Origin: Aeromonas fluvialis
GTDB taxonomy: Bacteria; Pseudomonadota; Gammaproteobacteria; Enterobacterales; Aeromonadaceae
Direction of reading: 5' to 3'
Length of the DNA: 50,816 bases
Assembly (NCBI RefSeq): GCF_000819885.1
Contig: NZ_CDBO01000002.1
Span: 1-50,816 of the forward strand
Part shown: positions 18,065 through 26,948 of the stretch, one piece after another
How positions within the stretch are numbered: position 1 is the stretch's first letter
Layout: each line of letters begins with the position of its first letter
Program-made: the position numbers and the translations under genes
The notes under the pieces: generated by a model
The model's database searches: none
What the model was told of the DNA's origin: nothing
Seen by the model: only the letters and a program-made list of their open reading frames with translations

Positions 18065-19093
18065 TCACTCTTGTTCTGCATCGTTATCGCTATCCAGCAG
18101 TTGATATTTGCGCAGCATGCCACGGAACTGATGGTAGCTTAAGGCCAGCAGTTGAGCGGCTTTGCGCTGATTATACTGGGATTGCTGCATCGCCTGCTTG
18201 AGTAAATTAATCTCGACTTCCGCCACCGTCTGCTTGAGATCGAGCGGCAGGGCGAGGGGCGACACAGATTGTACCTCGCTTCGACTCTCCTGCGCAGATA
18301 CAGTGGCCTGTGGTCGCCAGGGGGAATCAAACGGATTGATCACCAGCTCAACCAGCGGCAGCTGGGGATTACCCTGACGGTAGATGCTGCGCTCCACCAC
18401 GTTTTTCAGCTCCCGCACGTTGCCCGGCCAGTGGTACTCCTGCAGCAGTTGGGTCGCCTTGCGCGAGAAACCGGCAAACAGCGGATAGCCCAGCTCCCGG
18501 GTCATGCTGTGGGCGAAGTGCTCCGCCAGCATCAGGATATCTTCCCGCCGCTCCCGCAAGGGGGGGAGGGTGATCACATCAAAAGCGAGCCGGTCGAGCA
18601 GATCGTGGCGAAACTGCCCCCTGTCTGCCAGCGCAGGGAGATCTTCGTTGGTGGCGCAGACCAGCCGCACATCCACCTTGAGGGGCTTGGCCCCACCCAC
18701 CCGTTCGAACTCGCCATACTCGATGACCCGCAGCAGCTTCTCCTGCACCCGGGCGCTGGTGGTGGCCAGCTCGTCAAGGAACAGGGTGCCGCCATCGGCC
18801 CGCTCGAAGCGGCCCTGATGGCGCTTGGCCGCGCCGGTAAAGGAGCCCGCCTCGTGACCGAACAGCTCGGTCTCCAGCAGGCTTTCGCTCAAGGTGGCGC
18901 AGTTGATGGTGACAAAGCTTTGATCCCAGCGCGCCGAGAGATAATGTAGGCGGTGGGCGATCAGCTCCTTGCCCGTGCCCCGTTCACCGATGATCAGTAC
19001 GGGTTTGCGCAGCGGGGCGAGCCGCGAGGCTTGCTCAATGATCTCGAGAAATGCGTTGGATTCCCCCAGCAGGCTTTCCGTGGCAGTGGTCAT
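18065..19093 (-). CDS. pspF: Psp operon transcriptional activator PspF
   Basis: A sigma-54 activator that turns on pspABC and is held in check by PspA. At 342 aa it has no receiver domain: the AAA+ domain starts almost at once (IIGERGTGKE, Walker A, 35-44), the sigma-54-contacting loop is GSFTGA (83-88, Ser where most have Ala), Walker B is GGTLFLDEL, and R-fingers lie in ATNEDLPALADRGQFRHDLLDRL. A Fis-type helix-turn-helix ends the protein (YNQRKAAQLLALSYHQFRGML). It is divergent from pspA, and the sites at 19119-19153 probably also autoregulate it. Confidence 0.95.
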   Translation of the reverse strand: MTTATESLLGESNAFLEIIEQASRLAPLRKPVLIIGERGTGKELIAHRLHYLSARWDQSFVTINCATLSESLLETELFGHEAGSFTGAAKRHQGRFERADGGTLFLDELATTSARVQEKLLRVIEYGEFERVGGAKPLKVDVRLVCATNEDLPALADRGQFRHDLLDRLAFDVITLPPLRERREDILMLAEHFAHSMTRELGYPLFAGFSRKATQLLQEYHWPGNVRELKNVVERSIYRQGNPQLPLVELVINPFDSPWRPQATVSAQESRSEVQSVSPLALPLDLKQTVAEVEINLLKQAMQQSQYNQRKAAQLLALSYHQFRGMLRKYQLLDSDNDAEQE

Positions 19094-19118
19094 AGTGATC
19101 CCTGTCAGTTGTAAAAAC

Positions 19119-19153
19119 TGGTCAATCTTACCAAAAGTTGGTGAATCTTATCA
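19119..19153. promoter_or_regulatory. Paired PspF upstream activating sites (putative)
   Basis: Two imperfect copies, TGGTCAATCTTACCA (19119-19133) and TGGTGAATCTTATCA (19139-19153), lie 20 bp apart, i.e. on the same face of the helix. They lie 75-110 bp upstream of the sigma-54 promoter and 26-60 bp upstream of pspF, as PspF enhancers do in E. coli. Assignment is by position and repeat structure. Confidence 0.65.
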
Positions 19154-19199
19154 TCACTTGCACCAGGCATCTTGTAATTTGGTCTTTCAGCCCCATATA

Positions 19200-19212
19200 A
19201 ATCAACAAGTTA
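19200..19212. promoter_or_regulatory. IHF binding site between PspF sites and promoter
   Basis: AATCAACAAGTTA fits the IHF consensus WATCAANNNNTTR exactly, flanked by AT-rich DNA. It lies between the enhancer repeats and the -24/-12 promoter, where IHF bends DNA for sigma-54 activation in E. coli psp. Confidence 0.7.
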
Positions 19213-19227
19213 AATTTCATTCCAGAT

Positions 19228-19242
19228 TGGCACACAAGTTGC
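19228..19242 (+). promoter_or_regulatory. Sigma-54 promoter of pspABC
   Basis: TGGCAC (19228-19233), 5-bp spacer, TTGC (19239-19242), with the invariant GG and GC 10 bp apart. It is an almost ideal -24/-12 element 47 bp before the pspA start. Confidence 0.92.
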
Positions 19243-19289
19243 CATTGTCAATGGAGAAACAACGCCATGCCAACAACAGGAGTGCAACC

Positions 19290-19976
19290 ATGAGTATTTT
19301 TTCCCGTCTGGCCGACATCATCAATTCCAACCTGACGTCCCTGCTCGACAAGGCCGAAGATCCCCAGAAGATGGTGCGCCTGATCATCCAGGAGATGGAA
19401 GATGAGCTGGTCAAGGAGCGTTCCAATCTGGCCCGTTTCCTCGCCAGCCAGAAAGAGATTGGCCGTCAGGTCACCCGCCTTCAGGAGCGGGTCGACGAGT
19501 GGCAAGCCAAGGCCGAGCTGGCCCTGACCAAGGGGCGTGAAGATCTGGCCCGCGCAGCCCTTATCGAGAAGAAGAAACAGACCGAGTTGTCAGAGACCCT
19601 CTACCGCGAACAGCAAGCGGTCGACAGCGGCATCGAGAAGCTGGGTGAAGAGATCCGCCAGCTCGAAGCCAAGCTGGAAGATGCCCGCGCCCGTCAAAAG
19701 GCGATGGCGATCCGCACCGAAGCGGCCAGCAGTCGTCTCAACGTGCAGAGCCAGGTGGCCCGTGGCGAGAGTCAGGCGGTGGTGAGCAAGTTCGAGCGGA
19801 TGGAGCGTCGCATCGACGAAATGGAAGCCCGCGCAGATCTGGGTCAGTCCGACAAGGCACTGGCGCAGCAGTTCGCCGAACTGGAAGTGGACGATCAGAT
19901 CAGCAAAGAGTTGGAAGCAATGCGCCAGAAGCTGGGTCAGGGCGACAGTAAAAGTGAAGGTAAACAGGGGGAGTAA
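19290..19976 (+). CDS. pspA: Phage shock protein A
   Basis: PspA is an ESCRT-III-like membrane-repair protein that also binds and inhibits PspF. The ATG at 19290 has AGGAG nearby (CAGGAGTGCAACC) and gives 228 aa (E. coli 222). The N-terminal amphipathic helix (MSIFSRLADIINSNLTSLLD) binds membrane, followed by long coiled-coil helices such as QEMEDELVKERSNLARF and ALIEKKKQTELSETLYREQ. The frame is open well upstream into pspF on the other strand, but nothing supports an earlier start. First gene of pspABC. Confidence 0.96.
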   Translation: MSIFSRLADIINSNLTSLLDKAEDPQKMVRLIIQEMEDELVKERSNLARFLASQKEIGRQVTRLQERVDEWQAKAELALTKGREDLARAALIEKKKQTELSETLYREQQAVDSGIEKLGEEIRQLEAKLEDARARQKAMAIRTEAASSRLNVQSQVARGESQAVVSKFERMERRIDEMEARADLGQSDKALAQQFAELEVDDQISKELEAMRQKLGQGDSKSEGKQGE

Positions 19977-19979
19977 CAG

Positions 19980-20216
19980 ATGGAAGATCTGCTGGGTGTA
20001 TTGATGGTTCCCATGGTGGTCTTCATGGTGGTGGTGGCCCCCATCTGGCTGGTGCTGCATTACCGGGCCAAGGGGCGCATTGGCGCCGGTCTTGCCGATA
20101 GCGAGCGCGAACAGCTGCAAGGGCTGCTGGCTCGTGCCGAGAAGATGCAGGAGCGAGTAGGCGCGCTGGAGTCGATCCTGGATGCCGAGGTGCCTGGTTG
20201 GAGAAACAAGGTATGA
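19980..20216 (+). CDS. pspB: Phage shock protein B
   Basis: A small inner-membrane sensor that, with PspC, senses membrane stress and draws PspA away from PspF. It is 78 aa: an N-terminal membrane helix (VLMVPMVVFMVVVAPIWLVL) and a cytoplasmic coiled coil ending LDAEVPGWRNKV, as in E. coli PspB (74 aa). It starts 3 bp after the pspA stop. Its stop overlaps the ATG of a 37-aa frame whose end repeats the PspB C-terminus. Confidence 0.95.
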   Translation: MEDLLGVLMVPMVVFMVVVAPIWLVLHYRAKGRIGAGLADSEREQLQGLLARAEKMQERVGALESILDAEVPGWRNKV

Positions 20217-20326
20217 CGGTTTTCAATGAGAGATGCCATGACCGTGGCGGAAAGCCGGAGCGGGTCGGCACAGTATTGGAGTCGACTCTGGATGCGGAAG
20301 TACCCGGTTGGAGGAACAAGGTATGA
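20213..20326 (+). pseudogene. 37-aa junction frame: partial second copy of the PspB tail
   Basis: This frame lies exactly between pspB and pspC, coupled to both by ATGA overlaps (20213-20216 and 20323-20326). Residues from about 11 onward match the PspB C-terminus: RGGKPERVG then LESTLDAEVPGWRNKV, against RAEKMQERVG and LESILDAEVPGWRNKV in PspB. The last 51 bp of the two copies (20166-20216 and 20276-20326) differ at eight positions. The differences fall in seven codons, and six of those seven changes are synonymous. The copy lacks the membrane helix; the first ten residues match nothing I know. It is either a selected soluble PspB tail or a scar of recombination with a diverged psp operon. 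Confidence 0.7.
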
Positions 20327-20727
20327 GCAATGTCAGTCGTGACGGACGTAACCTCTATCGCGATCCCCAGCGCGGCAAGATAGCCGGGGTTTGTGCCGGT
20401 TTGGCAGAGTACTTCGGGGTGGAGACCTGGATCGTGCGGCTGTTGGCCATCAGTGGCCTTATCTTCGCCGGTTTCATCACCTTCACCGCCTATATCGCCG
20501 CCTGGTTCTTGCTCGACAAAAAGCCGGTCACCCTCTATTCGCAAGAGGATGCCGACTTTACCGAGGTGCGGATGAAAGCGCGCAGCTGGCAGGCGGGGGT
20601 AACTCCTCATCAGGCGCTGGGCCGTATTGCGCAGGAACTTGACGCGCTGGAGCCCAGAGTTCAGCGGATCGAAAAGCTGGTGACCTCCAAGGAGTTCACC
20701 CTGCAGCGGGAATTCAGCAAGCTGTAG
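20323..20727 (+). CDS. pspC: Phage shock protein C
   Basis: Inner-membrane partner of PspB in psp signalling. The start at 20323 follows GGAGGAACAAGGT; an earlier in-frame ATG at 20308 lies inside the duplicated pspB tail. At 134 aa, it begins with the PspC domain (NLYRDPQRGKIAGVCAGLAEYFG), then hydrophobic stretches (TWIVRLLAISGLIFAGF, TAYIAAWFLL), then a soluble tail with a coiled-coil-like segment (ELDALEPRVQRIEKLV). No pspD follows. An imperfect inverted repeat with G-T pairs (20751-20783) lies after the stop without a T-run. Confidence 0.95.
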   Translation: MSNVSRDGRNLYRDPQRGKIAGVCAGLAEYFGVETWIVRLLAISGLIFAGFITFTAYIAAWFLLDKKPVTLYSQEDADFTEVRMKARSWQAGVTPHQALGRIAQELDALEPRVQRIEKLVTSKEFTLQREFSKL

Positions 20728-20887
20728 TAGCCATCGTCAGTATCCATCGTTGATGGTGGAGCCTCCTGTGATGCTCCATCATTGACGCCACTCAGGCAGA
20801 TTGACCATTCCGATGCGGATAGCCAGTTTGCCTTGTTGTACGGCCGATCACGCCAGATGCAACCACCAAGGGAGAACGGATCAAGCC

Positions 20888-22294
20888 TTGATACTCAATA
20901 AACTGGAACAGAAGTTGACTCGCCTGCAACACAAGGCGAACGACGTGGTGAACCGGGTGCGGGATCGCCATATCCGGCTGGCGGTGACCGGCCTCTCGCG
21001 CAGCGGCAAGACCGCCTTTATCACGGCGCTGGTCAACCAGCTGGAGCACGCGGCCATCGACGGCCGTTTGCCGTTGTGGGATGCCCTGCGTCAGGGGCGC
21101 ATTCTCGGCGCGCGCCGGGTGCCGCAGCTCAACGCCCACATTCCCACCTTTGCCTACGAGCGTGGCCTCGACTCCCTGTTTGGCGATCCGCCCGCCTGGC
21201 CCGAGCCTACCCGCGGCGTGGCCGAGGTGCGTCTCGAAATCCGCTATCGCACCCGCCACCCCCTGCGCAAGCATCTGGGGGAGATCTCCACCCTCTATGT
21301 GGATCTGGTGGACTACCCCGGGGAGTGGCTGCTCGACTTGCCGCTCCTTGAGATGAGCTACGAGCAGTGGAGCGAACAGGTGCGCGAGCAGCTGCGTCGC
21401 CCCGAGCTGCAAGGGCTGGCCGCCAGTTGGCTGACCCCCGAGTGGCAGGCCACCCAGCCGTTTGTCGAGCGGCCGGTGGCTGAGCTGGCCGAGCGCTACA
21501 CCGCCTATCTGCACGCCTGCAAACAGGAGTTGGGATTGCACCTCATTCAGCCCGGCCGCTTCGTCTTGCCGGGGGAGTATGCCGGTGCCCCCATGCTGCA
21601 GTTCGTGCCCTGGGTGTGGGATATGCCCAGCGGTGAGCTTGCCGATGGGACCCTCTACGCCACCCTCAAGCAGCGCTTCGAGCAGTACAAACAGCATCTG
21701 GTGCAGGGCTTTTATGAGCAGCACTTTGCCGGCTTTGATCGCCAGATCGTGCTGGTGGACTGCCTGCAGCCGCTCAACGCTGGCGCGGCCAGCTTTGGCG
21801 ACATGCAGCAGGCCATCGCCCGCATCATGGAGAGCTTTGCCTACGGCAAGAGCAACTGGTGGCGGCGGCTCTTTTCGCCCCGTATCGACAAGCTGCTCTT
21901 TGTGGCGAGCAAGGCCGATCACGTTACCCCCGAACAGCATGCGCCCATGGTCTCCCTGCTCCAGCATCTGGTGCGCAGTGGCCGCGGCCAGGCCCGTTTT
22001 GAGGGGATCGCCACCGAGTGTCTGGCGCTCGCCGCCATCAAGGCGACGGAAGTTGGCAAGGGGGTGGCCAATGGCCGCGAGTTCCCCGCCATCCGTGGCA
22101 CCAGCCTGAGCGGTGAGCCGCTGCTGCTCTTCCCCGGGGAGGTGCCGCCCCATATTCCCCCCGCACAGTGGTGGAACAGTCAGGGTTTTGATTTTCAGGC
22201 GTTTCGCCCCATGCCCATGAGCCCCCATCAGGCGCTGCCCCATATCCGGCTCGATGCGGCGCTGGAGTTTCTGCTCGGGGATCACCTCGAATAA
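20888..22294 (+). CDS. ycjX: YcjX-like P-loop GTPase family protein
   Basis: In E. coli ycjX and ycjF follow the psp operon and belong to the PspF regulon; the same order is kept here. The P-loop is GLSRSGKTAF, very near the N-terminus, followed by VDYPGEWLLDLPLL (switch region) and VASKADHV (base recognition). I chose the TTG at 20888 because it gives 468 aa, almost the E. coli length (465), and begins LILNKLEQKL just before the conserved VNRVRDRHIRLAVTG. Its ribosome site (AAGGGAG, 13 nt away) is distant. An ATG at 20813 would add 25 unlikely residues. Function is unknown beyond stress association. Confidence 0.88.
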   Translation: MILNKLEQKLTRLQHKANDVVNRVRDRHIRLAVTGLSRSGKTAFITALVNQLEHAAIDGRLPLWDALRQGRILGARRVPQLNAHIPTFAYERGLDSLFGDPPAWPEPTRGVAEVRLEIRYRTRHPLRKHLGEISTLYVDLVDYPGEWLLDLPLLEMSYEQWSEQVREQLRRPELQGLAASWLTPEWQATQPFVERPVAELAERYTAYLHACKQELGLHLIQPGRFVLPGEYAGAPMLQFVPWVWDMPSGELADGTLYATLKQRFEQYKQHLVQGFYEQHFAGFDRQIVLVDCLQPLNAGAASFGDMQQAIARIMESFAYGKSNWWRRLFSPRIDKLLFVASKADHVTPEQHAPMVSLLQHLVRSGRGQARFEGIATECLALAAIKATEVGKGVANGREFPAIRGTSLSGEPLLLFPGEVPPHIPPAQWWNSQGFDFQAFRPMPMSPHQALPHIRLDAALEFLLGDHLE

Positions 22295-22345
22295 CGGTGT
22301 GCGGCCCGGGGTTGTTTCCGTCGCCGCACTCAGGAGTACAATGCG

Positions 22346-23377
22346 ATGAACGATCAGATAAAAGAGCGGCCCCCGCTGCAGGGCAAGGTGATCCTTGAGC
22401 CTGCCTTGACGGCGGCCAGTGACGAGCGACCGCCCGCGCCGGCCCAGCGGCTGGAGGAGGCGAGTTTCGAGCGCCTCGACGAGCTGGACGATTTCACCGA
22501 GGTGGAGAGCGCCCTCGTCAGCACACCGCGACGCCGCCATCGGCTCTTGGCCTGGGGGCTGGGGGCGGTCGGTCTGCTCTCGTTGGGCCAGTATGGCGCC
22601 TTTCTTTACGGTCAATTCCTCACCACCCCGCTCTGGGGCAGCGCCTGGCTGGCGGCCTCGGCGCTGGTGGCGGCGGGGACCGCCAGCGTGGTGGGGCGCG
22701 AGTGGCTGCGGCTGCGCACCCTCAAGCGGCGTCAGGATGTGCGCTCGCGAGCAGAAGATCTGCTTGCTCATCAGCGAGTCGGGCAGGGGCAGGCCTTTTG
22801 CGAAGGGTTGGCGGTCAAAAGTGGCGACAAGGGGCGCGAGGGGTATCAAACCTGGCTGGCCCAGCTCGACGAGAGCCACAGCGATCGAGAGGTGCTGACC
22901 CTTTACAGCCAGCTGGTGCTCGGCGAGCGTGACAAGCTGGCGCAGGCGCGGGTGGCCAAATGGTCGGGGGAGGCCGCGGTACTGGTGGCGCTGAGCCCGC
23001 TCGCCACCGTCGACATGATGCTGATGTTGTGGCGCAACCTGCGGATGATCGAGGATATCGCCGATGTCTACGCCATCGAGCTCGGCTACTGGAGCCGCAT
23101 TCGTCTCATCCGTCAGGTGTTTCGCAACATGCTCTACGCCGGTGCCACCGAGCTGGTGACCGAGGTGGGGATGGATCTGCTGGGGGCCGAGCTCACCGCC
23201 AAGCTCTCTGCCCGCGCGGCGCAAGGGGTGGGGGCGGGGCTGCTCACCGCTCGCCTTGGCCTGCGCACCATAGAGGCGTGCCGCCCGCTGCCCTGGTGTG
23301 CGGACGAGAAACCCAAACTGGGAGAGCTGCGCAAGCGGCTGATCGGCCAGCTGGCGGGGTATCTCAACAAACCCTGA
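22346..23377 (+). CDS. ycjF: YcjF-like membrane protein (DUF697)
   Basis: A 343-aa protein, near E. coli YcjF (353). A long acidic N-terminal tail precedes two membrane helices (about 70-90 and 95-112: LGAVGLLSLGQYGAFLYG and SAWLAASALVAAGTASVV). The C-terminal DUF697 part includes VLVALSPLATVDMMLMLWRNLRMIEDIA. It probably acts with YcjX, 51 bp upstream, in the membrane-stress response. The start has AGGAGTACAATGCG before it. Confidence 0.9.
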   Translation: MNDQIKERPPLQGKVILEPALTAASDERPPAPAQRLEEASFERLDELDDFTEVESALVSTPRRRHRLLAWGLGAVGLLSLGQYGAFLYGQFLTTPLWGSAWLAASALVAAGTASVVGREWLRLRTLKRRQDVRSRAEDLLAHQRVGQGQAFCEGLAVKSGDKGREGYQTWLAQLDESHSDREVLTLYSQLVLGERDKLAQARVAKWSGEAAVLVALSPLATVDMMLMLWRNLRMIEDIADVYAIELGYWSRIRLIRQVFRNMLYAGATELVTEVGMDLLGAELTAKLSARAAQGVGAGLLTARLGLRTIEACRPLPWCADEKPKLGELRKRLIGQLAGYLNKP

Positions 23378-23528
23378 TCGCCCTATCTGCACCTTGCTGC
23401 GATGACCCATGCCCCTGTTGTGCTCGCCAAGCCGCAGGGGCATGGTTTTAATCGGCAGATCATTGAGTTGGCAGCAGTGTCCGGTTTTGGCGAGGCGCCC
23501 GTTTACGGTTAAGCTGGCAGTCAATCTT

Positions 23529-23555
23529 ACCAATCACACCAATAGTACCAATCGG
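23529..23555. repeat. Three 9-bp tandem repeats before the LysR gene
   Basis: ACCAAT recurs at 23529, 23538 and 23547 with exact 9-bp spacing (ACCAATCAC, ACCAATAGT, ACCAATCGG), ending 12 bp before the regulator start codon. It could be an operator or just a leader repeat. Confidence 0.5.
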
Positions 23556-23567
23556 CAAGGATGCCCG

Positions 23568-24491
23568 ATGAACTTTACCTTTCGCCAGATCCGTTATTTT
23601 GTGGCCGTGGCCGACAGCTTTTCAGTGAGTCGTGCCGCCGCCGAGCTGCATATCTCCCAGTCGGCGGTCACCAGCGCCATTCGTGAGCTGGAGACCGAGC
23701 TCGGCGCCCCGCTATTCGAGCGCAATCCGCGCGGTGTCACCCTCACCACCCAAGGTCACCAGTTTTTGCTTCACGCCCGCCGCATTCTCGGCGCCATGAC
23801 CGAGGCGAGCCACTCGCTCAAAGCGGTGGCCCAGCAGGATCAGGGGCGACTCACCATTGGCGTGACCACCCTGGTGGCGGGTTACTACCTGTCGGAGGCA
23901 CTCGGCCGCTTTCGCCGCGCCTTTCCGGCGGTACAGATCGAGGTGAAGGAGGATGAACAGCCTTTTCTGGAGCACCAGATCGTCAACGGCGAGGTGGATG
24001 TGGGGATCCTGATGACTAACCGCACCATCCGGCAAGAGGCGTTTGATACCGAGTTGTTGACCCGCTCGCCACTGCGGCTCTGGCTGGCCGCCAACCACCC
24101 GCTCTGCGGCGAGTCGACCCTCTCGCTCACCGCGCTGGGGGAGGAGCCGATGATCTCGCTGACCGCCGATCAGCTGGATCAGATCATCGGGGGCGGCCTG
24201 CGCCGTTACGGTATCTCCCCTCGCATCGTGCTGCGCACCGCATCGGTCGAGGCGGTGCGCAGTCTGGTGGCGAGCCAGCTCGGGGTCGCCCTGCTGCCCG
24301 ATTTTGCCTATCGCCCCTGGTCGCTGGAGCAGGAGCGGGTCGAGGCGCGCCCCATCAAGGAGCCCATTCCCGCCATCGACATCGGGCTGGTATGGCGCCG
24401 AGGTTCACGTCTGGATTGGACGGCGCGGGAATTTATCGATATTGCGCGGGATCAGAGCCGGTTGCGGGCCCGTCAGGCGCTCCCTCGCTAG
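23568..24491 (+). CDS. LysR-family regulator next to the ydcSTUV-patD operon
   Basis: At 307 aa with an N-terminal winged helix-turn-helix (FRQIRYFVAVADSFSVSRAA, then ISQSAVTSAIRELE) and a type 2 periplasmic-binding-like effector domain (RLTIGVTTLVAGYYLSEALG onward). The ATG at 23568 follows AAGGATGCCCG; upstream in-frame codons have no match to the family. It is on the same strand as, and 197 bp before, the polyamine-type transport genes, so it is the likely regulator of them. In E. coli the corresponding regulator YdcR is of a different family (MocR/GntR), so this control differs. The inducer is unknown. Confidence 0.88.
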   Translation: MNFTFRQIRYFVAVADSFSVSRAAAELHISQSAVTSAIRELETELGAPLFERNPRGVTLTTQGHQFLLHARRILGAMTEASHSLKAVAQQDQGRLTIGVTTLVAGYYLSEALGRFRRAFPAVQIEVKEDEQPFLEHQIVNGEVDVGILMTNRTIRQEAFDTELLTRSPLRLWLAANHPLCGESTLSLTALGEEPMISLTADQLDQIIGGGLRRYGISPRIVLRTASVEAVRSLVASQLGVALLPDFAYRPWSLEQERVEARPIKEPIPAIDIGLVWRRGSRLDWTAREFIDIARDQSRLRARQALPR

Positions 24492-24507
24492 CCATCTCTT
24501 GCGGGGT

Positions 24508-24584
24508 AGCCACCAAAAATCAGATTCATCTGCACTCGATATCGATTTAGCTGATACCTGAGCTACCAAAAATTGAAATATTCA
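24508..24584. promoter_or_regulatory. Repeated motif upstream of ydcS (possible LysR sites)
   Basis: AGCCACCAAAAAT (24508-24520) and AGCTACCAAAAAT (24561-24573) are 53 bp apart, about five helical turns. The second is followed by the near-palindrome TGAAATATTCA (24574-24584). Position fits binding of the adjacent LysR protein; this is inference. Confidence 0.35.
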
Positions 24585-24688
24585 TCGTATTGCCACTCCC
24601 CTAAGCTCATTACTGGTTAACAGGATGTTAACGCCCATGGCGGCGTTCCTTCACCTGATGCAAGTCAACACAATGCAAGGAGTGCATG

Positions 24689-25834
24689 ATGAAATTGACC
24701 CCTCTGATGCTGGCTCTTGTGCCGGCGCTGCTGGCAGGCCAGACCCAGGCTGCCCCGACCGAGCTCGGCAAGGGTGAAGGCCAGCTCAATATCGTGGCCT
24801 GGGCTGGCTACGTTGAGCGTGGCGAGACCGACAAGAACTACGACTGGGTGACCGGCTTCGAGAAAGAGACCGGCTGCAAGGTGAGCGTCAAGACGGCGGC
24901 CACCTCGGACGAGATGGTGGCGCTAATGAACGAGGGGGGCTTCGATCTGGTGACCGCCTCCGGCGATGCCAGTCTGCGTCTGATTGCCGGTGGCAAGGTG
25001 CAGGCGCTCAATCTGGCGCTCATCCCGAGCTACAGCAAGATTGATCCCCGGCTGCAAAATGCCCCCTGGCACACGGTGGATGGCAAGCACTACGGCGTGC
25101 CCTATCAGTGGGGCGGCAATATCCTGATGTACAACACCAAGGTGTTCCCCAAGGCGCCGGACTCCTGGAACGTGGTGTTCGAGGAGCAGACCCTGGCGGA
25201 TGGCAAGTCCAACAAGGGGCGGGTGCAGGCCTTTGACGGCCCGATCCACATCGCCGATGCGGCCCTCTATCTGATGACCCATCAGCCCGATCTTGGCATC
25301 AAGGATCCTTACGAGCTGAACGAGGATCAGTACAAGGCCTCTCTCGATCTGCTGCGCAAGCAGCGCCAGCTGGTGGGACGCTACTGGCATGATGCCTTCG
25401 TTCAGATCGATGACTTCAAGAACGAAGGGGTGGTCGCGTCAGGCTCCTGGCCGTTCCAGGCCAATGCCCTGATCGCCGACAAGCAGCCCATCGCCACCAC
25501 TGTGCCGAAAGAGGGAGTGACCGGTTGGGCCGATACCAGCATGGTGCACAGCGATGCCAAGAACCTCACCTGCGCTTACAAGTGGCTGGAGCACTCCCTG
25601 AGCAACAAGCTGCAGGGGGATCTCGCCGCCTGGTTTGGCTCGGTGCCTGTGGTGCCTGCCGCCTGCGAGGGCAATGCCCTGCTGGGCCCGACCGGGTGCA
25701 AAACCAACGGTATCGACAACTTCGATCGGGTTCGCTTCTGGCGCACTCCGGTCTCCCAGTGCAAGAGCCAGGGAACTTGCGTGCCCTATTACCGCTGGGT
25801 TTCCGACTATATCGCCATTCTGGGCGGCCGCTAA
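24689..25834 (+). CDS. ydcS: Polyamine-type ABC transporter substrate-binding protein YdcS
   Basis: A periplasmic binding protein (family 1, PotD-like) of 381 aa with a signal peptide (LMLALVPALLAGQTQA, cleaved before AP). The body matches E. coli YdcS: GQLNIVAWAGYVERGETDK, TSDEMVALM, VPYQWGGNILMYNTKVFP. The Cys-rich C-terminal part (ACEGNALLGPTGC, SQCKSQGTC) probably forms disulfides. Of two adjacent ATGs I take the second (24689), which has the better spacing (6 nt) from AAGGAG. Linked genes point to putrescine or a related amine as substrate. Confidence 0.92.
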   Translation: MKLTPLMLALVPALLAGQTQAAPTELGKGEGQLNIVAWAGYVERGETDKNYDWVTGFEKETGCKVSVKTAATSDEMVALMNEGGFDLVTASGDASLRLIAGGKVQALNLALIPSYSKIDPRLQNAPWHTVDGKHYGVPYQWGGNILMYNTKVFPKAPDSWNVVFEEQTLADGKSNKGRVQAFDGPIHIADAALYLMTHQPDLGIKDPYELNEDQYKASLDLLRKQRQLVGRYWHDAFVQIDDFKNEGVVASGSWPFQANALIADKQPIATTVPKEGVTGWADTSMVHSDAKNLTCAYKWLEHSLSNKLQGDLAAWFGSVPVVPAACEGNALLGPTGCKTNGIDNFDRVRFWRTPVSQCKSQGTCVPYYRWVSDYIAILGGR

Positions 25835-25934
25835 GGCGGGGTGAGCAGCGCCTCCTCTGCGTAACCGCCGAGACCGGATAATCAAGCGGGCTGGACAGGA
25901 GTCCGGCCCATCCCAGCACAGACAAGGACGCTCC

Positions 25935-26944
<1,010 letters not shown>

Positions 26945-26948
<4 letters not shown>

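Noticed and set aside
18065..19976. Prophage or genomic island around psp/sap
   Set aside because: Gene content and order are as in other gamma-proteobacteria. No integrase or phage structural gene is present, and the nearby tRNA genes show no attachment-site duplication.
20792..23533. A 913-codon open frame on the minus strand across ycjX and ycjF
   Set aside because: It is exactly antisense to two genes with clear family matches; long open antisense frames are common in GC-rich DNA. Its sequence is repetitive in Gly, Gln and His with no recognisable domain.
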